A stretch of DNA of 64,000 bases from Paraburkholderia solitsugae (GCF_013177695.1 NZ_WOEY01000134.1:1-64000), one strand, 5' to 3'. Counted from the stretch's first letter, positions 17,663 to 28,853 are shown. A program made the numbers and translations. The notes: a model not told the origin generated them from the sequence alone.

Positions 17663-18394
17663 TTATTCGCCGCCAGGCGCCCGCGTCGCCTCTTCAAACC
17701 GCCGGTTTGCCTCAGCCACCTCGGCCCTAAACTGCTGCAACGCACTAACCGCCACATCCGGCGGCGTCAAAGCCGCCCACAACACATCGATCAACTGATC
17801 CGCGGTAGCGTCAATATCAATATGCCGGTTCGCCAGCGTGGCGTCCCAAAGCACATGTTCCATCGGCCCAAACACCATCGACCGCAATAGCCTCAACGGC
17901 ATATCAGCCCGAATCTGCCCCGCCTCCTGACCCTGCGCCAACACCCGCATCAACGGCGCCGTATACCGCCGCTGCAACTCGGTCAGCGCCTCACTCAACT
18001 CATGATGCCGAGCCCGACCCTCGGACAACACCAAAGCACACAGGTCAGTGCCGTTGAGCAGCATCAACCGCAAATGCGTGCGCACAATAAAAGCAAACTG
18101 CTGCCGCACACTGCCATCACGCGGCAACCCGGACTCGATCGCTTCAATGATCTCGTCGTACCAGTCGCCGATCACCCGCGCGCATAACTCGCGCTTGCCG
18201 CGGAAATAACTGAATACAGTCGCCTCGGAAATGCCCAGGCGCTGCGCAATCTCCGCCGTCGTCGCGCGCTCGTAGCCCTTCTCGGAAAAGACGTCGCGCC
18301 CCGCCTGCAATATTTCCTTCACGCGCTGCTGCGACTTGCGCCCGGCCGGCTGGCGGCGCGAGGCAGGTAACTCAGCCTTCAAGGCAACCGTCAT
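17663..18394 (-). CDS. TetR-family regulator of the leucine/isovalerate (liu) operon
   Basis: 243 residues from the ATG at 18394 (MTVALKAELP). The N-terminal TetR helix-turn-helix spans about 20-70 (RVKEILQAGRDVFSEKG, then TTAEIAQRLGISEATVFSYF), followed by a helical ligand domain. An open frame continues upstream to 18613 but crosses the promoter gap and is rejected. The gene diverges from liuA. In beta-proteobacteria a TetR protein named LiuQ controls branched-chain acyl-CoA genes, and this position fits. A 16-bp palindrome in the shared gap is a candidate operator. The symbol is withheld because orthology was not tested. Confidence 0.85.
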   Translation of the reverse strand: MTVALKAELPASRRQPAGRKSQQRVKEILQAGRDVFSEKGYERATTAEIAQRLGISEATVFSYFRGKRELCARVIGDWYDEIIEAIESGLPRDGSVRQQFAFIVRTHLRLMLLNGTDLCALVLSEGRARHHELSEALTELQRRYTAPLMRVLAQGQEAGQIRADMPLRLLRSMVFGPMEHVLWDATLANRHIDIDATADQLIDVLWAALTPPDVAVSALQQFRAEVAEANRRFEEATRAPGGE

Positions 18395-18508
18395 ATGAGT
18401 CCAGTTCAGTTTTGGGAGGCCAATAGCCTCGGTGACCCCGATCCCATCACTGTATAGCGGCTCCAGACACGTGCCAACCAGTTTCTGAGTGATACTCAAA
18501 AATACCAC

Positions 18509-18524
18509 TTGACGCTTACGTAAA
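18509..18524. promoter_or_regulatory. Candidate operator of the liu regulator
   Basis: TTGACG-CTTA-CGTAAA is an imperfect 16-bp palindrome (five of six positions symmetric), lying in the 279-bp gap between the TetR gene and liuA. The only regulator adjacent to it is the TetR protein, so binding by that protein is inferred. No other strong symmetric site was noticed in this gap. Confidence 0.5.
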
Positions 18525-18673
18525 TCTGGCGTGAAATGCGGCTTGAACGTTTCGCGCCTCGTGCAGGGTGATGAGGGTGGCCCACAAAGCCGCCGCCGCC
18601 CGCTGAGCCGCACTCAGACGAGCCGGTGCCCACCCAGGCGGACCGGCCGCCAACGAACTCTGGAGACACAGCA

Positions 18674-19855
18674 ATGAGCAACCTGCCCGGTTTGCAATTC
18701 CCGCTCGGCGAAGAAATCGAAATGCTGCGTGACAGCATCGCCGGATTCGCTGCCAAAGAAATCGCCCCGCGGGCCGCGGAAATCGACCGCACCGACCAGT
18801 TCCCCATGGACCTGTGGCGAAAATTCGGCGACCTGGGCGTGCTCGGTATGACCGTCTCGGAGGAATACGGCGGCGCGAACATGGGCTACACGGCGCACAT
18901 GATCGCGATGGAAGAAATCTCTCGCGCCTCGGCATCGGTCGGTCTCTCGTACGGCGCGCACTCGAATCTGTGCGTCAACCAGATTCACCGCAACGGCACG
19001 GCAGCGCAAAAGGAAAAGTATCTGCCCAAGCTCGTCTCCGGTGAGCACATCGGCGCACTCGCCATGAGCGAGCCGAACGCGGGCTCGGACGTCGTCAGCA
19101 TGAAGCTGCGCGCGGACAAGAAGGGCGATCACTATGTGCTGAACGGCACGAAAATGTGGATCACCAACGGCCCGGATTGCGACACGCTCGTCGTCTACGC
19201 AAAAACCGATCTCGAAGCGAATTCGCGAGGCATTACCGCGTTTATCGTCGAGAAGGGCATGAAGGGCTTCTCGGTCGCGCAGAAGCTCGACAAGCTCGGC
19301 ATGCGCGGGTCGCACACCGGCGAACTGGTGTTCCAGGACGTCGAAGTGCCGGAAGAAAATATTCTTGGCCAGTTGAACGGCGGCGTGAAGGTGCTGATGA
19401 GCGGCCTCGATTACGAACGCGCCGTGCTCGCCGGTGGCCCGACCGGCATCATGGTCGCGGTCATGGATGCGATCGTGCCGTATATCCACGACCGCAAGCA
19501 GTTCGGCCAGCCGATCGGTGAATTCCAGCTGATTCAAGGCAAGGTCGCCGATCTGTACACCACGCTGCAAGCGTGCCGCGCGTATCTCTACGCAGTGGGC
19601 CGTCAACTCGATACGCTCGGCAACGGACATATTCGCCAGGTGCGTAAGGACTGTGCGGGCGTGATTCTCTACACCGCTGAAAAAGCGACTTGGATGGCTG
19701 GTGAGGCGATTCAGATTCTCGGTGGCAACGGCTATATCAACGAGTATCCGGTCGGTCGTTTGTGGCGCGATGCGAAGCTCTATGAAATCGGCGCAGGCAC
19801 GAGCGAAATCCGCCGCATGTTGATCGGCCGCGAACTGTTCGCCGAAACGGCTTGA
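18674..19855 (+). CDS. liuA: Isovaleryl-CoA dehydrogenase
   Basis: 393-residue acyl-CoA dehydrogenase that oxidises isovaleryl-CoA to 3-methylcrotonyl-CoA in leucine catabolism, passing electrons to ETF. Three-domain ACAD layout: helical N-terminus, middle beta domain with ALAMSEPNAGSDVVSM and the MWITNGPD flavin motif, and a C-terminal helical domain with QILGGNGYINEYPVGRLWRDAK. The glutamate in MSGLDYERAVLAGG is in the position expected for the isovaleryl-CoA catalytic base. Start 18674 follows a GGAGA site; an upstream ATG at 18626 adds 16 non-family residues. First gene of the liu operon. Confidence 0.93.
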   Translation: MSNLPGLQFPLGEEIEMLRDSIAGFAAKEIAPRAAEIDRTDQFPMDLWRKFGDLGVLGMTVSEEYGGANMGYTAHMIAMEEISRASASVGLSYGAHSNLCVNQIHRNGTAAQKEKYLPKLVSGEHIGALAMSEPNAGSDVVSMKLRADKKGDHYVLNGTKMWITNGPDCDTLVVYAKTDLEANSRGITAFIVEKGMKGFSVAQKLDKLGMRGSHTGELVFQDVEVPEENILGQLNGGVKVLMSGLDYERAVLAGGPTGIMVAVMDAIVPYIHDRKQFGQPIGEFQLIQGKVADLYTTLQACRAYLYAVGRQLDTLGNGHIRQVRKDCAGVILYTAEKATWMAGEAIQILGGNGYINEYPVGRLWRDAKLYEIGAGTSEIRRMLIGRELFAETA

Positions 19856-19910
19856 GCCAACAGCACTGCGCGTCGCTGCAGGCCTACAAAAAGCGGCTAT
19901 AGCAATCAAC

Positions 19911-20057
19911 TTGCATGGGACCAGAGTAAGTGCTTTGCATGGGATCAGAGTAGCGCGCTAAAGCGCGAACTCTGATCGACAGCTAAAGCGCCAACTCTGG
20001 TCGACTCGCACTTTGCATGGGACCCGAGTAAGCGCTGAAGCGCTAACTCGGGTCGAC
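19911..20057. repeat. Nested stem-loop repeat: one copy inserted in the loop of another, plus a third copy
   Basis: Three related units share CTTTGCATGGGA, then a stem, then GTCGAC. Unit 2 (19933-19980; stem GATCAGAGT 19943-19951 with ACTCTGATC 19969-19977) sits exactly inside the loop of unit 1 (stem GACCAGAGT 19919-19927 with ACTCTGGTC 19994-20002). Unit 3 follows intact (stem GACCCGAGT 20021-20029 with ACTCGGGTC 20046-20054). Each stem contains a second inner stem of the AGCGCT type. They fill the gap between liuA and liuB. Such units may modulate operon mRNA, and the nesting implies they can move. Confidence 0.85.
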
Positions 20058-20074
20058 ACCGGAGAAACCACGCA

Positions 20075-21682
20075 ATGCCGATCATTGAATCAAAACTGAA
20101 TCCGCGCTCGGACGACTTCCGCACCAATGCGGCGGCGCTCGAAGCGCTGGTCGCCGATCTTCGCGCGAAGGTCGAGAAACTCGCGCTGGGCGGCGGGCAA
20201 GCGGCGCGCGACAAACATACTGGCCGCGGCAAACTGCTGCCGCGTGAGCGCATCGAGAAACTGCTCGATCCGGGCACGCCGTTTCTCGAGTTCTCGCAAC
20301 TCGCGGCCTATGGCATGTACCACAACGACGCGCCGGGCGCGGGTGTCATCACCGGCATTGGCCGCATCGCGGGGCAGGAGTGCGTGATCGTCTGCAATGA
20401 CGCGACGGTCAAGGGCGGTACTTACTATCCGGTCACCGTTAAAAAGCACGTGCGGGCGCAGGAAATCGCCGCCGAGAATCATTTGCCGTGCGTCTACCTC
20501 GTCGACTCGGGCGGTGCGAATCTGCCTAATCAGGACGACGTGTTCCCCGATCGCGATCACTTCGGCCGCATCTTCTTTAATCAGGCCAATCTGTCCGCGG
20601 CAGGCATTCCGCAAATCGCCGTCGTGATGGGCTCGTGCACGGCAGGCGGCGCCTATGTGCCGGCCATGAGCGATGAGTCGATCATCGTCAAGAATCAAGG
20701 GACGATTTTTCTGGGCGGGCCGCCGCTCGTCAAAGCCGCAACCGGTGAAGTGGTGAGCGCGGAAGACCTCGGCGGCGGCGATGTGCATACGCGCTTGTCG
20801 GGCGTGGTCGATCATCTCGCGCAGAACGATGCGCATGCGTTGGGCATTGCGCGCAGCATCGTCGGCAATCTGAATCGCACGAAGCAGGTGCCGGTGGCGT
20901 TGCAGGAACCGAAGCCGCCGCGCTACGACGTGAAGAGCATGTACGGCGTGATCCCCGTCGACACGCGCAAGCCGTTCGATATTCGCGAGGTGATCGCGCG
21001 CATCGTCGACGATTCCGCTTTCGACGAATTCAAGGCTCGCTACGGGACGACGCTCGTGTGTGGCTTCGCGCATATCTGGGGGCATCCGGTCGGCATCATC
21101 GCGAACAACGGCATCCTGTTTTCGGAGTCGGCGCTCAAGGGCGCGCACTTCATCGAACTGTGCTGCCAGCGCAAGATTCCGCTGGTGTTCCTGCAGAACA
21201 TCACGGGCTTCATGGTGGGCCGCAAGTACGAAAACGAAGGCATCGCGCGTAACGGCGCGAAGATGGTAACGGCCGTGGCCACGGCGAAGGTGCCGAAGTT
21301 CACGGTGATCATCGGCGGTTCGTTCGGGGCGGGCAACTATGGCATGTGCGGCCGCGCGTATTCGCCGCGCTTCCTGTGGATGTGGCCGAACGCGCGTATT
21401 TCGGTGATGGGCGGCGAGCAGGCGGCGTCGGTGCTGGCCACGGTCAAGCGCGACGGCATCGAAGGCAAGGGCGGTTCGTGGAGCGCCGAAGAGGAAGAGA
21501 CATTCAAGCAGCCGATCCGCGACCAATACGAGCACCAGGGCCACCCGTATTACGCGAGCGCGCGTCTGTGGGACGACGGTGTGATCGACCCGGCGCAAAC
21601 CCGCGACGTGCTCGGCCTCGGCCTTTCGGCGACGATGAATGCGCCAATCGAAGACACGCGTTTCGGCGTGTTCAGAATGTGA
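20075..21682 (+). CDS. liuB: 3-methylcrotonyl-CoA carboxylase, carboxyltransferase (beta) subunit
   Basis: 535-residue biotin-dependent carboxyltransferase that carboxylates 3-methylcrotonyl-CoA together with the biotin subunit LiuD. Two crotonase-fold halves are visible: N-domain with ARDKHTGRGKLLPRERIE and YLVDSGGANLPNQ, and C-domain with LVFLQNITGFMVGRKYENEG, IGGSFGAGNYGMCGRAY and RISVMGGEQAASVLA. Length is normal for MccB. It follows liuA after a 219-bp gap filled by nested stem-loop repeats, and leads directly to liuC. The alternative name is mccB. Confidence 0.94.
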   Translation: MPIIESKLNPRSDDFRTNAAALEALVADLRAKVEKLALGGGQAARDKHTGRGKLLPRERIEKLLDPGTPFLEFSQLAAYGMYHNDAPGAGVITGIGRIAGQECVIVCNDATVKGGTYYPVTVKKHVRAQEIAAENHLPCVYLVDSGGANLPNQDDVFPDRDHFGRIFFNQANLSAAGIPQIAVVMGSCTAGGAYVPAMSDESIIVKNQGTIFLGGPPLVKAATGEVVSAEDLGGGDVHTRLSGVVDHLAQNDAHALGIARSIVGNLNRTKQVPVALQEPKPPRYDVKSMYGVIPVDTRKPFDIREVIARIVDDSAFDEFKARYGTTLVCGFAHIWGHPVGIIANNGILFSESALKGAHFIELCCQRKIPLVFLQNITGFMVGRKYENEGIARNGAKMVTAVATAKVPKFTVIIGGSFGAGNYGMCGRAYSPRFLWMWPNARISVMGGEQAASVLATVKRDGIEGKGGSWSAEEEETFKQPIRDQYEHQGHPYYASARLWDDGVIDPAQTRDVLGLGLSATMNAPIEDTRFGVFRM

Positions 21683-21711
21683 CAGTGCGCTACGAGAGAG
21701 GAGCTGCAACG

Positions 21712-22497
21712 ATGCAATACGAAACGCTGAATGTCTCACTCGCGGGTCAGATCGCCACGGTCACGCTGAATCGGCCGGACGTGCGCAACGCGTTCAACGA
21801 AACGATGATTGCCGAAGTGACGTCGGCTTTCACGGCCCTGAACGCGCGCGACGACGTGCGCGCGGTCGTGCTCGCCGCGAACGGCAAGGCGTTCTGCGCG
21901 GGCGCCGATCTGAACTGGATGAAGAAGATGGCCGGCTACTCGGACGACGAGAACCGCGCCGACGCGATGCTGCTCGCGAACATGCTGTCGTCGATCTATC
22001 GCTGCAACAAACCGGTGATCGCGCGCGTGAACGGCGACGCGTACGCGGGCGGCATGGGTTTGATCTCGGCGTGCGATATCGTCGTCGCGGTGGAAAGCGC
22101 GCGTTTTTGCCTCTCGGAAGCACGTCTCGGCCTCATCCCTGCGACCATCGCGCCGTATGTGATCCGCGCGTTGGGCGAGCAGGCGTCGCGGCGCTACTTC
22201 ACGACCGCGGAGCAGTTCGATTGCGCGACGGCGTTTCGCCTGGGCCTTGTCAGTGAAGCGGTCAGCGCGGAGCAACTCGACGCGACCGTGCAGCAGATCG
22301 CCGAAACGCTCTGCGCAAACGGTCCGCAAGCCGTGCGTGCCTGCAAGCAGCTCGTGCAGGACATCGCCGGTCACGAGTTGAACGAAGCCATGATCGAAGA
22401 CACGGCGGCACGCATCGCCCGCACGCGAGCCGGTGCGGAAGGCCGTGAAGGCGTCGCGTCGTTCCTCGAAAAGCGCACGCCGTCCTGGCGCGATTGA
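21712..22497 (+). CDS. liuC: Enoyl-CoA hydratase, probable 3-methylglutaconyl-CoA hydratase
   Basis: 261-residue crotonase from the ATG at 21712, with a GAGGAG ribosome site; the open frame starting at 21346 overlaps liuB and is rejected. Motifs: KAFCAGADLNWMKKM (oxyanion hole), NGDAYAGGMGL, and SEARLGLIPATIAP, where the Glu matches the first catalytic Glu of hydratases. Placement between liuB and liuD argues for hydration of 3-methylglutaconyl-CoA to HMG-CoA. The final step, HMG-CoA lyase, is not encoded in this window. Confidence 0.9.
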   Translation: MQYETLNVSLAGQIATVTLNRPDVRNAFNETMIAEVTSAFTALNARDDVRAVVLAANGKAFCAGADLNWMKKMAGYSDDENRADAMLLANMLSSIYRCNKPVIARVNGDAYAGGMGLISACDIVVAVESARFCLSEARLGLIPATIAPYVIRALGEQASRRYFTTAEQFDCATAFRLGLVSEAVSAEQLDATVQQIAETLCANGPQAVRACKQLVQDIAGHELNEAMIEDTAARIARTRAGAEGREGVASFLEKRTPSWRD

Positions 22498-22617
22498 CAT
22501 GCCGTTGAAACGTAACTGAAGCGCACCTGAAGCGCGGGCAAGCCCCCACTCCAGGGCGCTGCCCGGCCTTCGCCAGAACAACTCAGCCCCGAACGGGACA
22601 CTTCACCGAGACACCTC

Positions 22618-24654
<2,037 letters not shown>

Positions 24655-24663
24655 CCGCGGGAT

Positions 24664-25455
24664 TCAAGCGAGGCGCGCGTAGCCGGTGGCACGCGCTTCG
24701 TTTTCGAGTTGCTCGATCCGTTCGTAGTCCGTGGGCGGCAACGCCGAAAAGCCCGTCAAACGCAGGCGTTTGGCGCGCTCGGGCTGCGCAAGGTGCGCTT
24801 CGTTCAGTGCTTCGCGCAGCGTCTCGATCGTCGCGGCCGGCACGTTGTGGGAGGCGATCAAAGGCAATCCCGGCGATGCCGCGGTCACACCGATCTGCCG
24901 AACCTTTTGCGCCAGTTCCGGCAATTCATCGCAGACAAAAGCGAACGTCACGCAGTCGATCGCGGCGACGTCCGCACGATTTTCGACTACCGCTCGCAAT
25001 GAGCCAAGATGCGAACCGGTGCGCAGAACCGCGCTGAAAAATGCGCCGTCGCGCGCAAGCGGCGCCACCGCGTGGCGAAACACATTCATGCCGCTATTCG
25101 AATCGTCCTGATTGTAGGCGGCGCGGGCGCCACGGCACGCCGCGAGCGAATCGAACTGAGCCTCCGCCCGTGTAACCAGTACGCTCGAATAATCCGCGCC
25201 TTCGCAACCCGGCGCGTCGAATCGCGGCGTGGCGATCAACTGAACCTGCTCGTTTAAACCGTGCATCAGGGGGAAGCCGCAGGTCTGCGAGAGCAGTACG
25301 TTGGGGCGTCGCCAGAAACCATGCAGTTCCTCGTCGGGTTCGACGATGCGGCACGCTGGCGTAACCAGGCGCAAGACGTCGTCCAGCCACTCGCGCCACA
25401 CGGTGGCGAGCGCGGGCGTCACGTTGTACATCGGCAGGGCGGCGATCCAGGTCAT
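24664..25455 (-). CDS. PhnD/phosphonate-binding-like protein without signal peptide
   Basis: 263 residues. It begins MTWIAALPMYNVTPALATVW with no signal sequence or lipobox, so it should be cytoplasmic. The internal pattern (LLSQTCGFPL, YSSVLVTRAEAQFDSLAACRGARAAYN, SGMNVFRHAV, VAAIDCVTFAF) matches the PhnD-like periplasmic-binding fold found for phosphate/phosphonate ABC transporters. No permease or ATPase genes lie nearby. It converges tightly on liuD. It may be a ligand-binding protein of unknown purpose. Confidence 0.75.
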   Translation of the reverse strand: MTWIAALPMYNVTPALATVWREWLDDVLRLVTPACRIVEPDEELHGFWRRPNVLLSQTCGFPLMHGLNEQVQLIATPRFDAPGCEGADYSSVLVTRAEAQFDSLAACRGARAAYNQDDSNSGMNVFRHAVAPLARDGAFFSAVLRTGSHLGSLRAVVENRADVAAIDCVTFAFVCDELPELAQKVRQIGVTAASPGLPLIASHNVPAATIETLREALNEAHLAQPERAKRLRLTGFSALPPTDYERIEQLENEARATGYARLA

Positions 25456-25474
25456 GGACGCGATTCTGGCATAC

Positions 25475-25753
25475 CTAATGTCTGACCATTCGGAATTCGT
25501 CCAGACCCAGGCGCACGGGCTCGGTCTGTTTGAACGGCCATTTACATTCCACCACCTTCAATATTTCCAGTTGCGAGTCTTCGAACGCGACGAGCAAATC
25601 CTTGCGCCGCTTGCTTGCGGCCCCGCAATAGGTCATCAGTGCCTCGGCGCTGACCTCAAAGACCTGCACCCGATCGTCAAAACAGACTCGGAAGGCGACA
25701 GTGGCGCATTCCGTGACACAGGGCCTAAATCCTTCATCGACATATACCGACAT
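25475..25753 (-). CDS. Small conserved protein, DUF1488-like
   Basis: 92 residues from the ATG at 25753, preceded by a strong GGGAGG site; a longer open frame to 25858 is not supported. The sequence MSVYVDEGFRPCVTECATVA... with FEVSAEALMTYCGA and a central LLVAFEDSQLEILKVVE resembles the DUF1488 pattern of short single-domain proteins. No signal peptide or membrane segment. It lies 19 bases beyond the PhnD-like gene start, on the same strand, so the two may be co-transcribed. Function unknown. Confidence 0.6.
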   Translation of the reverse strand: MSVYVDEGFRPCVTECATVAFRVCFDDRVQVFEVSAEALMTYCGAASKRRKDLLVAFEDSQLEILKVVECKWPFKQTEPVRLGLDEFRMVRH

Positions 25754-25936
25754 GGCAACCTCCCGCCGCACGCCTGAGTGGTCAGCATGGCAAGCCGTCG
25801 GCTTTCGGTCTGTGGGAAAACCGGCATTCGGCGTGAAAATGCCAGATCCCCGCTTCACCTTGCCGGTCGGAAACAGAACTCACCCGCGTGGAAGCATGCG
25901 TAACCCGATTTTGCGCCAGGATGGCGGGTCCGTCAT

Positions 25937-28060
25937 TCAGAGTTCTAGCGACAGTCCGTCCGTCGCGACTGCGTCACCGGCAACCGGCCGCCCCATGCAG
26001 ATGAGGGCGTGGCCTGCGTCGATGGCGGCGTCCGTGGGTTCTTCGTAAGCGACGTGGCCGTTCAACACGCGCGTGGAGCAGGTGCCGCACATCCCGGACC
26101 GGCAACTCGACTGCGCGGCGATGCCGCATGCCTCGGCGAATTCGAGCAGCGTGCCGTCCTTTGGCCGCCATTGAACCGTGCGGTGCGATCGCGCGAACGT
26201 CACGGGTATGCCACCCTCGGCGCTTTCCGGTACGTTCGCGAGCTGCGCGCCTCGTGCGTCTTGCTGCACCGCCGGGGGGATCGCAGGCGTGCGCTTGACG
26301 GTTGCCGGTCCAAACGCCTCGAAGCGGATTCTGCTATCGGCGACGTTGAGCGCGCGCAATCCTTCATACAGTTCGCGCATGAACGATTCGGGACCACACA
26401 GATAGAAGTCGTAGTCGTCGAACGGCAGTGCGCGCTTGATTTCCGCCACGCTCACGCGACCGGGCACGGTGCCGGAAGGCGCGTGGGTGGCCGGGGCGGC
26501 GGCGCTGTCGAACAGGTGGATCGAGACCGCCGGATGGTGCGACGCGAGTTCCCGCAAGTGCGCGCTGAACGGTCGATCGCCGTCGCTTCGCGCGCCATGG
26601 AAGAAATACAGCGGCTTGGGCGGCGTTTGCGGCTCATAGGCTGCCATTGCGTGATGCAGCATCGTGATCATCGGCGTGATGCCAATGCCCGCCGAAATGA
26701 ATACGGCGAGGCGCGGGCTCGCTGAATCGTAGGTGAATGCGCCGCGCGGTGCCATCGCTTCGACCTGCATGCCGGCGGCGAAGCGTTCGTGCAGCCAGCT
26801 GGAGCCGACTCCGTCGCGCTTCACGGTGATCCGGTACTGCTGCCGATTGCTCGCGTCGGACAGCGTATAGGCGCGCGTCAGCGGCTTGTCCAGGCCGTCG
26901 ACCGGCACGCGGATCGGCAAGTACTGGCCGGGCTCGTACGCCGGTAACGGTGCGCCGTCCGTCGATTCAAAATAGAACGAGCGGATCATCGGCGTTTCGT
27001 CGTGAACGGCGGCGATCCTGAGCTTCTTCCACGGCGATCCGAGCGATGGAGTTGGCAGTGAATCGGATAGTGAAGCGGGTACTGACGCGGCAGTCACGAA
27101 CTGCGGCGCATAGGCGACTTCGGACCAGCGAAACGGTAACGCCTTGCGGCTGCGCCGCACTTCGGTAATACGAAAGCGTACGAGGCGCTCGGCCAGGGGG
27201 AAGTCGGCCAGTTCCGGACCGTCCCAGACGATCTCGGCCAGGGCCGCGACGTACAGCAGGTCGCCGCTCGCGAAGTCGACGAACAGTAAGCCAACGCGCG
27301 GATTGTGGAGCAGGTTGCCGAGCGTGTTGAAGAAGCGATTGCCGCTGAAATCGGGTGTTGTCAGCGTGGTGGCGTCATCAATGCGCACGAAGCCCGGCAT
27401 GCCGCCACGATGCGATACATCGGCGCCGCGAGCCGGGCCTGCTTCTTCGCCGACATTGGCGCTGGCGATAAAAAAAGTATCCGCGTTGGCGAGCAAGGCG
27501 CGGTCCGCATCGCTGAGTTGGGTCGCCGTCTCGACGGGTGTCCGCGTACTGGTTTCGCCGCGTGCGACGAAGGTCGGCGTACGGCTTTGAATGTATTTTG
27601 CGCAGTTGCCGAAGCTTTGCATGACCTCGAGCATGACGGTGTCGCCCTCGACCGACGACACGACGCCGTTGACGCGATTGCGCCGGCGCGTCTGCGCTTG
27701 CAGTCCCAGGCCGCCGATCATCATGCCGGGTTGCCAGCGGCCCGCCAGTGGATCGCCCGGTAAAACGCCGCCGTCGATCCGCAAGGTGCGTGCGTCAGGG
27801 GACGATACAAAGCCCGCTTCGGCGGCGCGCAGGGTTGCCCACGGCTGGCCGTTTGCGTCGAGACCACCGAACACCATGAACGGCTGCTCGGAAAAAAACT
27901 GCCGATGCTGATCCGGCATATGTCGACGGATGCCTCGACGACCGTTCGACGCCGCCTCCTCGGTCACGCCTGCACGTCGCTGTGCCACGATTTCGGCGGC
28001 GTGAAAGGGCGACTCGGCGGCGTCCCAACCGCGCGGCGCGCTGGAAGAAAGGGAAGACAT
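25937..28060 (-). CDS. Three-domain flavoprotein: PNPOx-like, ferredoxin-NAD(P) reductase and 2Fe-2S ferredoxin
   Basis: 707 residues. Residues about 40-320 form a pyridoxamine-phosphate-oxidase-like FMN split barrel (QPFMVFGGLDANGQPWATL, LLHNPRVGLLFVDF). Residues about 345-600 form an FNR module with the FAD motif RAYTLSD, NAD motif AGIGITPMI and CGPESFM. Residues about 620-707 form a plant-type 2Fe-2S ferredoxin with C-x4-C-x2-C (CRSGMCGTC) and a distal Cys in ALIC. The chain suggests electron flow NAD(P)H to FAD to 2Fe-2S to FMN. The substrate is unknown. The gene lies upstream of none of the dioxygenase genes and beside a GST. Confidence 0.88.
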   Translation of the reverse strand: MSSLSSSAPRGWDAAESPFHAAEIVAQRRAGVTEEAASNGRRGIRRHMPDQHRQFFSEQPFMVFGGLDANGQPWATLRAAEAGFVSSPDARTLRIDGGVLPGDPLAGRWQPGMMIGGLGLQAQTRRRNRVNGVVSSVEGDTVMLEVMQSFGNCAKYIQSRTPTFVARGETSTRTPVETATQLSDADRALLANADTFFIASANVGEEAGPARGADVSHRGGMPGFVRIDDATTLTTPDFSGNRFFNTLGNLLHNPRVGLLFVDFASGDLLYVAALAEIVWDGPELADFPLAERLVRFRITEVRRSRKALPFRWSEVAYAPQFVTAASVPASLSDSLPTPSLGSPWKKLRIAAVHDETPMIRSFYFESTDGAPLPAYEPGQYLPIRVPVDGLDKPLTRAYTLSDASNRQQYRITVKRDGVGSSWLHERFAAGMQVEAMAPRGAFTYDSASPRLAVFISAGIGITPMITMLHHAMAAYEPQTPPKPLYFFHGARSDGDRPFSAHLRELASHHPAVSIHLFDSAAAPATHAPSGTVPGRVSVAEIKRALPFDDYDFYLCGPESFMRELYEGLRALNVADSRIRFEAFGPATVKRTPAIPPAVQQDARGAQLANVPESAEGGIPVTFARSHRTVQWRPKDGTLLEFAEACGIAAQSSCRSGMCGTCSTRVLNGHVAYEEPTDAAIDAGHALICMGRPVAGDAVATDGLSLEL

Positions 28061-28098
28061 ATCGGCCTCTGCCGGTTACGGCATGTGTGTTGCTCAGG

Positions 28099-28740
28099 TT
28101 ACGCGGCGACTAGTCCGGCTTTCGTCGCCGGCATCGCAATGAAGCGTGGCAGTGCTTCGACACGACGCAGCCATGCCCGGATGTTCGGGTACGGCTCGAG
28201 CGATATGCCGCCTTCCGGCGCATGCGCGATGTACGTGTGCGCGGCGATGTCGGCAATGCTCACACGGTCGCCTGCCGCGAAATCTTTGCTGGCAAGCTCC
28301 GCGTCGAGCACGTCGAACAGTTTCAGGGCGATCTTCTGCGCGGTGTCGAGATTGAGTGGCGCGCCGAATACCGTGACCAGCCGGGCGGCGCACGGTCCGT
28401 AAGCGATCTGCCCGGCCGCGAGCGAGAGCCAGCGTTGCACGGCCGCGGCGCCAAGTGCGTCTTCCGGCAGCCATGAGGCGTCGCCATAGCGTTTCGCCAG
28501 ATAGACGAGGATGGCATTGGAATCGAACAGTACCGTGTCGCCATCTTCGATCGTCGGCACCTGGCCGAACGGGTTGAGCTTCAGATATTCAGGGCGGCGA
28601 TTGTCGCCGGCACGCATGTCCAGTTCGATCACTTCAAACGGCAGATCGAGTAAGGTCAGGAACAGCTTGACGCGGTGTCCGTGCCCGGAGAGGAGCGTGG
28701 TGTGAAGGCGGATCGGCTGGGCGGGTTTGGCGGCAGACAT
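28099..28740 (-). CDS. Glutathione S-transferase family protein
   Basis: 213 residues with a thioredoxin-like N-terminal domain (LLSGHGHRVKLFLTLLDLPF, FGQVPTIEDGDTVLFDSNAI with the cis-Pro and Glu/Asp-Ser glutathione site) and an all-helical C-terminal domain (FAAGDRVSIADIAAHTYIAHAP). The SGHGHRV turn holds the likely activating Ser. It is 38 bp downstream of the fusion flavoprotein gene's start (same strand) and divergent from a LysR gene, so that LysR likely controls both. Substrate unknown. Confidence 0.9.
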   Translation of the reverse strand: MSAAKPAQPIRLHTTLLSGHGHRVKLFLTLLDLPFEVIELDMRAGDNRRPEYLKLNPFGQVPTIEDGDTVLFDSNAILVYLAKRYGDASWLPEDALGAAAVQRWLSLAAGQIAYGPCAARLVTVFGAPLNLDTAQKIALKLFDVLDAELASKDFAAGDRVSIADIAAHTYIAHAPEGGISLEPYPNIRAWLRRVEALPRFIAMPATKAGLVAA

Positions 28741-28853
28741 GGAAAGCTCCTGGATCGGGAAAAGCCGACAACCGTCGGCTGGAATGAAGTAAGCCTACCG
28801 ACTCGCGGCGCAACGCAGAAGCCTGCTAAGCTAGAAAACATAATCAATCAAAG

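Noticed and set aside
16845..17761. Short open frames across the inverted-repeat element (60-110 codons)
   Set aside because: They arise from repeated units and change with every base difference between the arms; no ribosome sites.
18614..19909. 431-codon open frame on the minus strand opposite liuA
   Set aside because: It mirrors the GC-rich third-position pattern of liuA; its product is rich in Arg, His and Val with no family motif and no ribosome site.
20090..21739. 549-codon open frame on the minus strand opposite liuB
   Set aside because: Antisense shadow of a strongly conserved gene; the composition is Arg/His/Asp-rich and low in motifs.
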